DNA from: Dipteronia dyeriana
Lineage: Eukaryota > Streptophyta > Magnoliopsida > Sapindales > Sapindaceae
NCBI GenBank assembly: GCA_032871835.1
Contig: CM065297.1
Span: 89,797,052-89,861,051 of the forward strand
Reading direction: 5' to 3'
DNA: 64,000 bases
Of the stretch, positions 11,725-22,592 are shown piece by piece. Both the position numbers and the translations under genes were made by a program. Numbering within the stretch: position 1 is the first letter of the stretch; each line of letters begins with the position of its first letter. The notes beneath the pieces were generated by a model. It was given only the letters and a program-made list of their open reading frames with translations. It searched no databases and was not told the DNA's origin.

Positions 11725-12662
11725 GTTGGATTCGTTCTCATTAAGCCTTCTCCTTTCCTTGAACCCCGGTAAAGAAAAATGAACATGATTAGTGGTTCTG
11801 GAGTCTATTATCCAAGAATCTATAGAATCCTCTAAAAAACATGTTTCAAGATAATTAATATTACCTTCTTCCTTCTTGTCTTGAGACTTTGAGCAATTTC
11901 TTTTCCAATGTCCCTTTTCACCACAAAGAAAACACTTCCCTTTGATATTGGTTACTTTCTTTGTCTTCTTCTTAGCAGGTCCTAGTTGTTTTTTATTCTA
12001 CTATTTCTTGACCTTTTTATGGGTCTTAGCAGTAGCAACTTTATCTACGTTATGAATCTCTTGACCTTTGCCTTTCACAAGGATTTTTTTGACGCTTTAA
12101 ACATCTTGCATCTGGGAAGGTGTATTCCTTATTATTCAAGGTGTAGTTCGACTTGAATTGATCAAAGGAATCTAATAGTGAGTTTACAATCATGTCAATT
12201 TTCGTCTCACCATCTATCTCAGCACCATTCAGTTCAACAATCTTGAGATGTGCTATGACTTTCAACATGTGATCTTTCACAGCCTGTCCAGGTTTCATCC
12301 TAAGATTCTTGAAAGTAGTCACTGCCTCTCTCTTACTCGTCCTAGACCTCATATCAAATATCTCCTCTAGAGACATCAGTATATCGACAACAATCTTCAT
12401 TCCCTCATGTTGTTGTTGCAACACGTCAGAGATGGTGGCCATAATGTAACATTTAGCCATCTCATCTGAAGACTTCCACTATTGATACTCACCTCTTTGC
12501 TCCTGAGTAGATTCATTAGTAGGATTTGGTGGTTTAGGAGTGCACATAATGAACTTATGCTTTTCAACTTGCAACAACAACCCAATTTTCCTTTTTCCAT
12601 GTGACATAATTATCATCAGTTAAAGTATTATCTTTTAGGATATTGATTAGGGATGGGGTCAT
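11725..12662 (-). pseudogene. Copia-1 gag with zinc knuckle and protease start
   Basis: The start codon is at 12662 (MTPSLINILKD), with NYVTWKK typical of copia gags. A UBN2-type core follows (LQQQHEGMK, SRTSKREAVTTF, MKPGQAVKDHM, 12460-12050). A CX2CX4HX4C knuckle lies near 11940-11890 (CFLCGEKGHWKRNC). The protease active site near 11800 reads DSR instead of the usual DSG, so this copy could not have had working protease. Frameshifts lie near 12470 and 12060. Confidence 0.8.
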
Positions 12663-12905
12663 GATTTCTTTTAATAACAAAAATTATATAAGTAAATAAT
12701 CATGATAAAGCTCTTTCGAATATTTATCTTGAATTATAAATAAAATAATTCAATTGTCAAATTCAACGTTGATCCAACACCCATAAATGTTACGCCTCCT
12801 TTAGGAGTTCGCACCATTCACTAGTTGGAATAGGTCCCACCTAATTGTTAACATAACAACCAACGTTTTCAATTTTAGCCTTGCAATTTTATTAACATAA
12901 CAATC

Positions 12906-15900
12906 TACGTTATGAATCCTTTCCTAAGAAGGATTTACTTGGTTGTTAAGAATCTTTTGCTTAGGTGGATTTACTTGGTGACCAATAATCCTTTTCCAAA
13001 AAGAATTCTTTCCTACACCAAGACTCCATATCCAACTCAAATAGTATATTTGCAACCATATTAAAGATTTTCTAATTTGACTAGATAAATAATTCTTTTT
13101 ATTTATCTACTTATAAAATATAATCTTTAATATTAATTATACTACCAACAATAGTATAATATTAGGAGACTTTCTCTTACTAGAAAAAGATTTTTACTTT
13201 TATTTAAATAATTAATTAATTACCAAATTAATTAATTTTTATTTAATTAAATAATAAAATAAAAATAATATAATTAAGCTAAACTATATAGCTTTGCCGC
13301 CCAACACATATACATGGGCTAATATATTATTTTTCTTATTTTTAAATCTATTGGACCTTAATAAAAAGTCCACATGTGAACTAGACTCATTCTTACAAAA
13401 AGAAACAAGTCTACATGCCGTAATACAATTCTAGATGGACCCCTAAGTTGGTCTGGTAGAATATATCAAGTGATCCATACAAGTTCGTGTGGATTGAGGA
13501 TCTTGGCGGGCTATCTAAATTTAAGCTCCAATAGACACAACCCAATCACAATCAACAAATGATTCACTTAGGTCCGATCTATTAATTTTAGTTCAATCCA
13601 CTAATGAATTAAAATTGCACCCTTAAATAAAGATAGAATAAGCTAATATTTCTTGCTCATACCCTAGAAAACCTTATTGAACCGCCTATAGCTCTTCAAG
13701 TTACCATATTTAGTCATATGACCATGAAACAAATATTATGGTGTGTAATATTAATCTAGAGGGGGAGAGGGGGGGGTGGGGGGGGGTGAATAGATTTTAA
13801 TTAACTTTTACCCAACTTTCGTTAAGAGTCAAGTTGACCAAAATACCTCTATCTAGTTACAAAGATACCACAAGTGTAATAAATGGGAAAATAGTAAAAA
13901 CGCTTGAGATATACGTGGAAACCCTCCAAATGGGAAAAACCACGGGCTGATGAGTGCGCCACACTAGAACCTCGAATCCACTAATGATAAAGGAATTACA
14001 ACCTAATTCCGGTTTAATCCTTCACCACTACCTAACCCCGGTATAAGTGAACCTAGTTCTTCATGCTTGTGCTTTAAGCTATCTATTCCCGAAAGCAACA
14101 CAAGTCTTACTTCTCAATGAAGATATAAAGTGTCCTAAGTGAATATGTGATGATATTCAAAGAACAAACAAGGCTAGGAAACCCTATATGTTTATCTAGG
14201 ATAATGAGATGACAATTAATACAAACCTAGATATCAAAAGCTAAATGACATGTTCAAGAAGCTTAGCTAAACATAGATCAAACAATCCTATGAAGCTATC
14301 ACAATACAACACTCAATCATGACATCACAACAATCTCTAATTTGTATATAAGAATGTTCTAAGAGCATACAAATAATTAAAGAGATGGTTTAGTAAGCAA
14401 AACACTTAACTTGTAAGAAGATAGTGAAGAACTTACCAAACAAGATGTGATAGAGCAGCCCTATCCATTGATGCACTCTAAATGAACTTAGATGATGCAA
14501 GATGAAGATTTAATGCTCATGGGAATGCTTTGGGTGATTAAAAATGAGTTCTTGAAAGTGTTTTTCCTTTGAAATGTGTTATAAGGAAGAAATGTGATAA
14601 TCTGAACTCATACATGACCTTAAGGCATTAAGTTATATATATATATAAGATCCAAACAAAGTGAGGTCGTTTTGGAAAAAATGTTCCAGCTTCCTCTATG
14701 TGCGCTGGTGACGTGCGCTGGTCGAGTAGCGCACCACCAGCGCACAACCTATTTTTAAAATAGGAGCTGGACGAGTGGCGCATCCCAGTAGCGCAACACA
14801 AGCGCAGATTCTTTGGGATGTTTAGGCTGGTGAGGCTGCGCTAGACGAGTAGTGCACCACCATCGATCGCCCATATTTTTCAACTACGCGCGGGTGCAGC
14901 AGCGCAACTCAATGGTGCATGACTAGCGGTGGTCCACTATGAATGTTGCGCTGGTAAGGTGCGCTGGTCGAGTAGCGCACCACCAGCGTAAGGCCTATTT
15001 TTTAACACCCAAATGCACACAAAAAATAAGTTCAAGAGTGATGAAATTGCATCCTATTTTAATTCCTAGCATGACATACAACTTTCATAGCAAGTTGCAG
15101 ATAGGTCAACAAGAGTCATTTAAACTAAAATGCACACAAGAAAAACACTCAACATATAAGATCAAGAGTTATGCATGAATATGTGAGTGTGTGCAGCTAT
15201 CTCTTCAAAGTAAGTAGGCACAAGAATTTTACCTTTGGTGCTTCTTCTCTTGAAGTCTTGAGAGCCTAAGCTACCCTTACATGAACCCCAACAATGTGGT
15301 TATTCACGAAATAAGCCAATCAACAAATGAGGACTTTTCAGACTACATTTTGAACTTGGATATTTTGACTTGTCCAGAAGTCAAGTTTCAATAGACACTA
15401 CTGAAAATTTAATTTTAAGATTTAACATCCAATACCTCAAAACATCCATATGATGATATTCTACTCTCATTTCATAAATGGAGCCATGATGTCAATATCT
15501 ATAAATAAAGTCTTCTATCGATTAACAAATGAATACCGCCTAACTATCGAGGATAGACTATGTTATATGACTGTACTCATTGATAGCTCCAATGATAACA
15601 CTTGTAACCATAAGTCCATCATTTATCTCAGGATTGAGATAGACTCTCCGATTATTTTCAGGTGAAAACTTTTATCCACTGACAGTTGTGGATAAATACA
15701 TTCACCATGATCCTATTCAATGCACCTAGTGCACTAGATTCTTTTTCCCGAAGACACAACACTTTGATGATTTTAGACTCATCATAATACATTTGATCCC
15801 ACTCAAATGCTAGCAATAGAATCTACACCTTTGACAAGATAAAGGCGCCCAACCTTTATCTTAAGTTGTGAATATTATTCAAGACTAACTAAAGAATTGT

Positions 15901-16099
15901 GTCTACCTCATACATATCTAAATATATGAACAATTCTTCTTTTCTCATAGTCTTTTGACCTTATGATTATTTACTTTTGACAATTATAATAATTAAACTA
16001 TAAATTCTATTAGATTTGTTAAATTAGAAAACACTTTATTAATATGAAAATATTATCAAATACATTATTATACTTTTACTATCGAGCATAATCCCAATA
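12906..16099 (-). repeat. Copia-1 5' LTR, truncated and interrupted
   Basis: Sequence from about 12906 to 13724 and 15341 to 16099 matches the 3' LTR from about 7225 onward. The gag-leader/PBS side is gone: the leader (12663-12905) jumps straight into mid-LTR. The solo LTR at 13725-15340 splits it. A shorter deletion lies near 13680, where about 50 bp present in the 3' LTR (7990-8040) are missing. Confidence 0.8.
13725..15340 (-). mobile_element. Solo LTR of the gag-only (TR-GAG) family, 1616 bp
   Basis: Starts TGAAACAAATATTATGG (reverse of the TR-GAG-1 LTR end) and ends GAGGACTTTTCA (reverse of its LTR start). It is flanked by gacca (13720-13724) and gacta (15341-15345), a 5-bp TSD with one change. 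The interrupted Copia-1 LTR is restored when it is removed. A G-rich run (13759-13787) and GC-rich palindromic words (14700-14990) are inside. No gene. Confidence 0.85.
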
Positions 16100-16104
16100 T
16101 TTTA

Positions 16105-16525
16105 TGCTTCCTATCAGGTTACAGAAGCTCTCCCTCCTCCCTTCGATCTGTCCACCTTCACTTATTGGGATAGAGAGAAGATCATGGAGAAAGTCAGGAT
16201 GATGTCTTTTCCTGTTGGTGACTGGGCTGGCTCCTAAAAAATGGTTAGAATCGGGAAACAAGTACTCGAGACGGGTCTTTCCCTCTCTTCTTCAGTTCCT
16301 CCCCACTCAGGACCAGGAGAGACTTCTAGCAGAGTCCAATTTATGCAATCCAAAGAGGATTATCCTACCTTATCCAGCTTGGGGTCTCAGCATGTCCATC
16401 CTAAGGAAAGTCTTCCTGCTATCAAGGAGGTGGAAAAGGGTCTTCGTAAGGTTCAGGATGGAGCCGGATATCGCCTTAAAATGCTTGCAAGAGCAGAGCT
16501 AGGGGGTGAGCAAATGGAGACATAG
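16105..16525 (+). pseudogene. Antisense additional ORF of the Tat-like element, 3' part
   Basis: Joined to 6589 after removing Copia-1 and one TSD copy, the reading goes from TSFSDRYF to ASYQVTEALPPPFDLSTFTY and a charged segment (REKIMEKVRMM), then a frame that stays open to 16525. The C-terminus is Ser/Glu-rich. I recognise no domain here beyond continuity with the 5' part. Confidence 0.5.
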
Positions 16526-17528
16526 GTAATTACTATCTCCCAGGATACAGTCATTCCTCTTGAGAGGATTTGGTCAGGCAATAAGCAGGCGTACAGTCGT
16601 AGGGAGGAAGAGTAGCAAGAGAGGACAATCAGGTAGAATAGCCACTAGACTGAGGGGAGGTAGGCAAAAACTAGTAGAAATGAGGTGTAGTGGGAGGGGA
16701 CCAGAGGAATGACGGAGTTTGACATGATCCCTTATAAGTTCTATCTTGATTGCCTGAAAAGGAGAGGTGGGCACCGTGCTATAATCATTGTCAGTTTTTA
16801 ACAAATTCTTCCTTGTTCTTCTTTGTAGACGTTGCCCAGAACTAGGGGTTGGGCTCCCCTATTTGATGCTTGTAGCCATATGAGAGAATAAACTCCCTTA
16901 TCATTAATGAAAATCTATTCCATGCTTATTCTGAGTGATCCTTGCTTGTGAAATTTTAACTTGGTCGAATACTTCATGTTATACCTCTGGCTTTGATAAG
17001 ACTGTTAAGTCTAGGCTGGAAAGTAGGTGAATAACGAGATCCAACTCTCAGCACTTGGTAAAAATCTATATGTTGTCAAACCTGCTATGCAATCCTTCTA
17101 TATGATATTTGTCGGCTTTGCCCGTAGCTTTGACACGTTATATTTCAACCAAGTTTCCATAGTACGTTCCTATAACTTTGTTTCTGTAAATTTTAAAATA
17201 TAGAAAATATGGAGAACAAGTCACTAACAATAAGGGGTTGGTACTACTCTATTGTGGTAGATAATGGATCATAGAAGACTCCTTTCTTGTCAGATCATCC
17301 TTCCGGGGATGACCGGGGTAATGTCGTTTTAGGCAATAGATCTCTATTACTCATGTGGGATTTGTATTGTAATATCTTGGGTACCTCACTACCTTGTGTT
17401 GGGGTTGGGATGTACCTTTCCATAAAGACCTTGACTTGGAGGACTTTTATTTATGTGTGGTGTGTGGCAGACAAGTTGAGGTATCAGGAAAGCTATCTAG
17501 CTATCTTGGTCTCGATATCTGGATGTTA
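16526..17528. other. Region between the antisense gene and the tandem repeat
   Basis: No recognisable gene. It begins as a Glu/Arg-rich, stop-ridden continuation of the antisense gene and becomes AT-rich. AATAAA at 16887-16892 could be the poly(A) signal of the antisense transcript. The 80-codon frame at 17287-17529 has no recognisable motif. Confidence 0.4.
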
Positions 17529-17852
17529 ACTACGCTCTTACACTCAGACCCTTCTTGGGGGTGGTAGCTCAACCAAGACATCAGAAGTGGTGAGGGAGCT
17601 TTCCCGACCAATCCCTGGTCTCCTGATCTGGAAAGAAACTATGCTCTTACACTCAGACTCTTCTTGGGGGTGGTAGCCCAACCAAGGCATTATGGGTAGT
17701 GAAGAAGCTACCCTAACCAATCCCTGGTCTCGTGATCTGGATGACAACTATTCTCTTACACTCAGACCCTTCTTAACGAGGGGTTGTGCCAGGCCAAGGC
17801 ATCAGGGGTAGTGAGGGGACTTCCCGATCAATCCCTGGTCTCGAGGCGATCG
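17529..17852. repeat. 109-bp tandem repeat, three copies
   Basis: Units start at 17529, 17638 and 17747. Each begins ACTA(C/T)..CTCTTACACTCAGAC and ends AATCCCTGGTCTC. The third unit is diverged in the middle. A partial unit end (TTGGTCTCGATATCTGG) lies just upstream at 17506-17524, so the array was longer. Tandem arrays between pol and the 3' LTR are typical of Tat elements and can seed satellites. Confidence 0.9.
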
Positions 17853-17939
17853 TGGCGAATTTATCATTGGCAAACGTATAGTTACAACTGGAGATGGAGA
17901 AATTAATAGCAGACTTTATTGATGATCAAGATGGAGTAC

Positions 17940-19300
17940 ATTACTATTTATAAATTTTATGATGCCTAAGTGGTAACTGTCTTCTGAGGAGTCCTTTATC
18001 TAGGGTAGAATTTCTTCAGATGATCGGCGTTCTAAGTGTGGTCGATGGGCAGACCATCCATGCCTTTGAGCTTGTATACTCCTCTACGGACCATTACTTT
18101 CACCAAGTATAGCCCCTCCTAGTTAGGTCATAGGACCCCATTCGACCTTACCCGGGTGTTCTGTGTTACTTTCCTGAGAACCAAGTCCTCTTCCTTAAAG
18201 CTCATGGCTTTAACATTCTTGTTGAAATATCCTGCAATCTTACTTTGATAAACTGCTACTTTCTCAACTACTCGATCTTGTTTTTCTTCCAAGAAGTCTA
18301 AGCTAGCTCGGAGCTTTATGTCGTTGCTCTCTGGCTCAAAGTACTGAGTGATCAGTTTGTACTCGATGAGGAGGACCTCTCTAACCCTGAAAGCCAAAGA
18401 GTAGGGCGTTTCTCTGGTTGTTGTCCTCTTCATGGTTCGATATGCTGGAGTGATCGGTTTATACTCGATAAGAAGGACTGTTTCAACCCTGAAAGCCAAA
18501 GAGTAGGGCATTTCTCTGGTTGCTATCCTCTTCATGGTTCGATATGCCCACAGAACCTCGGGGAGCTTCTCGACCCATCTTCCCTTCTTCTGCTGTAACT
18601 TCATTTTTAGCAATTTCTAAATGGTCTTGTTGGTGGCTTCAACTAAACTGTTAGTCTGCGGGTGAGCTACCTACGTAAACTAGAGATCAATACCCAAGCC
18701 TTCATAGTAGACCATAAACCGAGTATTGTCAAACTGCTTACCCAGGTCGGTGATTATGATGAGAAGGGTGCCAAACCTGCAGACCACGTTGGTTCTGATA
18801 AACTTGGTTGTATTCTCTTATGTAATCTGAGAGAGAGGTCATGCTTCAATGCACCTAGTGAAATAGTCTATAGCGATTATAGTGTGCTTAGCCTGTCCCA
18901 GGGCGGTAGAAAGCTAACCGATCAAGTCGATCCCCAAAATGGAGAAAGTATATGGTGAATTGATCGAGGATAGCCGTTCAGGGGGGAGGTGATTTAGGGT
19001 CGAGGTCCTCTGGCATGGTACATAAGATTGGACAAACATTTTTACATCTTGGTGAATCGTTTGCTAGTAGTACCCCATGCGAAATACCTGGTAGGCTAGA
19101 TCTTATCCATAAATATGGTTTGCAAAATCCCTAGAATGAACTTCTTTCAATGTCCAGCTAGCATCGTCAGGATATAGACATCGAAGTAAAGGAAAGGATC
19201 TTCCTCTCCTGTACAGGTACCCGTCCACCAGGCATTACCTGATTGAGATTCTTTTGATTTTCTGAGCTTGGCCGAGATCTTTGGGAAGCTTTCCTTTCTG
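17940..19300 (-). pseudogene. Tat-like element integrase
   Basis: Read downward: a degenerate zinc-binding region (19130-19020), core with GIDLIG, ALGQAKHTIIAIDYFTR, IITDLGKQFDNTRF and HPQTNSLVEATNKT (18900-18630). These hold the three acidic positions. LKMKLQQKKGRWVEKLPEVLWAYRT follows. The C-terminal part is open at 18613-18128 and carries a tandem 34-residue duplication. Stops interrupt the core. This is gypsy-type integrase downstream of RNase H. Confidence 0.8.
18346..18549 (-). repeat. In-frame 102-bp tandem duplication inside integrase
   Basis: Two adjacent copies start (plus strand) at 18346 and 18448, each GAGTGATC(A/G)GTTT...ATGGTTCGATATGC. On the minus strand each encodes 34 residues starting AYRTMKR and ending (L/P)ITx. 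The copies have diverged but keep the frame. Confidence 0.9.
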
Positions 19301-19399
19301 GAGATAGTCAGCTATTGGGTATTCCTGGAGGTAGGCAGCTATCGGGTCCCTCCAACTTATCAGTCGGTCAATGGGGCAAATTTCTTTACTCGTTGTTAT

Positions 19400-20290
19400 G
19401 CATGGTTGAGAGATCACCTAGAGGGGCACTCCCCTTGGTAAGGCTTTACCCCAATTCACAGCTATCTTTGCTAAGACGCCTACTCTATGATTTTGCTATC
19501 GAGGTATCAGCTCGATCTTGAATCCCTTGAACCTCTCATTGAGCTGTTGGACTTGTTTTAGGTAGGCGGCCATGTTATCACCCTTGGCATGGTAGAGCCC
19601 AGTAACCTGGTTGACATTGAGTAACGAGTCACTTTTGATGTGCAAATACTCATCCCCAAGCTCAATGGTAACCTTCATCCCTGCTAGAAGGGCTTGGTAC
19701 TCTGCCTCATTATTGGTTGCTTTGAACTCAAACCTAAAGCAGTGGTAGCACTCTGTCTTTTCTGGGTAAGTTTGGACTATGCCTGCTCCTCCCCCTACTT
19801 GTCAAGACGCTCCATTGGTGTAGAAGAGGTAGACATTACAACCTTTTGGCCAGTTGCCGTTTTTTGAAAGCTTCATAGGAGCCGGATTCAGTGTTACCGG
19901 GGTCTCTTCATTTGGGAGGGCTGAGAATTTAGCCAAAAAGTCTGTTATGGCCTTAGCTTTGATGGTTGTTCGAAGCTTGTATTTCAGGTCAAACTGGGTG
20001 AGCTCTAGGGTGCACAAAAACTAGCCTTCAGGATATGTCCGACCTTTGAAGAAATTGGCGGAGAGGTTGACCTGTCACTACTGCTATTGAATGGGCTTGA
20101 AAATAGGGGCGAAGCATCCTTACCGAGGTAACCAGGGAGAATGTGAGCTTCTTAAGGAGGAGATAGTTCTTCTCGGGCTTGGATGGTATATGACTGAAGT
20201 AGTACACAGGCCGCTGAACGCCATCGCCGCACTCCTTGACCAAGGCCCTGCTTACGGCCGTTTCTGACATAACCATGTAGATATGCAACT
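19400..20290 (-). pseudogene. Tat-like element RT thumb/connection and RNase H
   Basis: 20288-20028: MSETAVSRALVKE, PVYYFSH, LVTSVRMLRPYFQAHSI and GQPLRQFLQRSD, the usual block after RT. 20017-19802: FDLKYKLRTTIKAKAITDFL, then YTNGAS for the first RNase H acidic motif. 19678-19496: IKSDSLLNVNQVTGLYHAK, with the SD acidic motif. Stops separate the three parts. Confidence 0.85.
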
Positions 20291-20545
20291 TCTCTCCCGG
20301 AATGGGCTTAACACAAAATGGCTGGCTAGCAAGGTAGCTCTTTAAGTCCTAGAAGGCTCACTCGCTATCTTCGTCCCATTTCATATTCTTCCCTTGCTTG
20401 ATGGCCTTGAAGAAGAGGAGTCATTTATCAGTGGAGCGTGAAATGAACAGGTTAAGTGCTACTATACGTCCTGCTAACACTTAGACTTGCTTGAGGGTGG
20501 TTGGGTAATCCAGAACAAGGATAGCTCGGATCTTTTTCGGGTTTG
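20291..20545 (-). pseudogene. Tat-like element RT, 3' part after the gag-only insertion
   Basis: The minus strand reads EANPKKIRAILVLDYPTTLKQV near 20540-20480, the block that follows LGFMVxxRGIE in gypsy RT. The preceding half (GFMVNERGIE) is at 47295-47330. The split falls exactly at the TSD of the element 20551-47289. Confidence 0.85.
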
Positions 20546-20550
20546 CCTCT

Positions 20551-22582
20551 TGAAATTCCTTTAAAACTTGTGTCTAATAACCTAGAGGGGGGGGGGGGGG
20601 GGGGGTTGAATAGGTTTTAATTAAGTCAATTACCAATTTTTCATTATTAGTCAGTATTCCAAATTCACCCAATAAAACAAACATACAACATCAAGTGTAA
20701 AGTGCGGAAAATAAAAGGAACAATTGATCTTAACGTGGAAACAGTCTAAATTGGAAAAACCACGGGCTGATATATGCGCCACACATTCGATCCTCAAATC
20801 CACTATTGAATGAAAGCTTACAACCTAAGTTGACCTCCCGTCACACCCTCCAGTTACTAACCCTTTCACTCTACCCAGAAGGCATTAATAGTGATTCTTG
20901 ATCAACATGATTGTACACTAACCAATTAATCACAAGACTTAACCTTAATGAAGAGTCAAAACAACCTAAGTGAATATGATAAAATATTCAAACATGCAAG
21001 TAGTGCTAGGCTACACTAAATGCTTGTCTAGGAATTCAAAGATGTTAATAAAAGCAATTCCGAAATATCAATGTATAAATGCAAGTGCATGAAAACCTAA
21101 CTAGATATAGCTATGAGAGTCTAATATCAAGTTATTAAACAAAAACAAATCAACAAAAATTTTCCTGAAACATGGCAAAAAACAATCATTTCAATTAACA
21201 AATGCAATCAATTAGACCTAAACAATATCTAAATGCAAAGCATAAAGATTTAGTTAGAAGGGTAAAATCATCCTAAATACTAGCTATCACAAACAAACAT
21301 CTTAACCAACAATCAACAATCCAAACATGTTATAAATGCAATTAAACATAAAAGCATACATTCAATAAGCAATAAATGCTATTCCTAGGTAAACATGGCC
21401 TAGTAATGAAACACCAAATTCTAAGGCATGTAGAGATTACCTAGTCATGAAACATATGAAGACCCATGCTTGAAAGATGAAAATGATGCTAGATGTTCAT
21501 GGATGGGGTTTGGTTGAGTAAAAAAGTGTTCTTGAGAGCTCTCTCTCTAGGAGTCAATTTCTCTCTCTTGGGGATTCAATTTCAGAGCTCTAGGTCTGAT
21601 TTGGGAAGAAGATGATATATATAAGGTGTAAAAACGAGCTACACAAGAAAAGACGATTTAGCCCAAATTAGGTTTTTCGCTACATGTTTCACACCAGAAG
21701 GGGGCAAACAGTTATGGAGCAAAAATCACTGTCAAAATTTTGCTACATGTTTCGTAACATGAGGGGGCGAAAGGTTTTGGAGAGAAATCCGCTCTCTGCA
21801 TTCCACCTTGAAATTCAAGCATATCGAAACATGACCAAACGACTTCGAAACCTTTCGTATAATATACCGTTGGAAAGGTATAGAAGTATAATTTCTACAC
21901 CAATTAACAAAATGTGATTTGGATGACTGTAGAAAAATTTGTGGACAAATGAGTGACAAAAGGTCAGAAATTGACAACAACAGAGATGCTCTATTTTTAT
22001 GGTCACTTTGGAGATTTCAAAACCAATCCAAACGGTCATGAAATATTATGAAGAATATACCATTGTAAAGGTATGGGTATCTAGTTTGAACAGAAATTTC
22101 AAAACTCATTTTCAACCAATGTATAAAATGTTATGGTAACAAGACCATACAAAGGTCAGTTTTGAAAAATACTTAAATCATTGAAAACCATTCTTTCGAA
22201 ACTAGACACATTACTCAAAATATCCAAACCAAATCTAACTCAATGCACACGACAAGTAATCATATGATTAAAAGCAATGCATGATCATGGAAACATAAAT
22301 GTAATCATAGGAATGCAATAAAAAAATTGTACATGAAGTGCAAGTGTGATTGTGAAGGAATGCACAAATGAGCAATGAAAAACAAGGAATAAATGCATGT
22401 CAATACAGAGGGCATGTATGTGTGTGTGTGCAACTAAATCTATTCAAAGAGTTAAACAAGTGATATACCTTTGAAGCTTGAACTTGATTACGAGCAAGGC
22501 CGACCTAAACTCCCCTTACATAATTATCCTTAAATGTGGTTTGTCAATCGAAATAAGCCAATCAAAAACCGAGGAACTAACA
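20551..22582 (-). repeat. TR-GAG-2 3' LTR (2032 bp)
   Basis: Minus strand starts TGTTAGTTCCTCGG and ends AGGAATTTCA. Nineteen consecutive G (20587-20605) lie near the left end; the partner LTR has only a short G run there. It shares its start (GATTGGCTTATTTCG) and its GTGCGGAAAATAAA-type end with the TR-GAG-1 LTR, but the middle is different and has no GC-rich palindromes. Confidence 0.85.
20587..20605 (+). repeat. Homopolymer run of 19 G
   Basis: Uninterrupted G run in the LTR end of TR-GAG-2. The matching site is a short run of five G at 45325 and a mixed G tract at 13759-13787, so it is a variable-length tract. Confidence 0.95.
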
Positions 22583-22592
22583 ATTTCCCCTA
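22583..22592 (-). promoter_or_regulatory. TR-GAG-2 polypurine tract
   Basis: The minus strand reads ATAGGGGAAAT directly before the LTR start TGTTAG. It lies just downstream of a TTGTCATGAAATAGCC box that also precedes the polypurine tract of TR-GAG-1 (near 57153). Confidence 0.75.

Larger units (their letters stand above)
6595..16099 (-). mobile_element. Copia-1: Ty1/copia retrotransposon, minus strand
   Basis: Bounded by TGTAGGGAAAA (6595) and AATCCCAATA (16099, decayed AATCCCAACA), with the exact TSD tttta at 6590-6594 and 16100-16104. Minus-strand order is 5' LTR (16099-12906, truncated), gag, zinc knuckle, protease, integrase, RT, RNase H, polypurine tract, 3' LTR. This is copia order, with integrase before RT. 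It sits in the antisense gene of the Tat-like element. A solo LTR of another family (13725-15340) is nested in its 5' LTR. The lineage looks Tork/Angela-like but is not certain. Confidence 0.85.

Noticed and set aside
16574..16804. 76-codon minus frame near the antisense gene end
   Set aside because: Shadow of a purine-rich stretch; no motif and no neighbour support.
17287..17529. 80-codon plus frame before the tandem repeat
   Set aside because: No recognisable motif; ends at the repeat start; likely chance.
17529..17852. Possible CRISPR-like array (regular repeats)
   Set aside because: The units are simple 109-bp tandem copies without unique spacers, in a plant retroelement.
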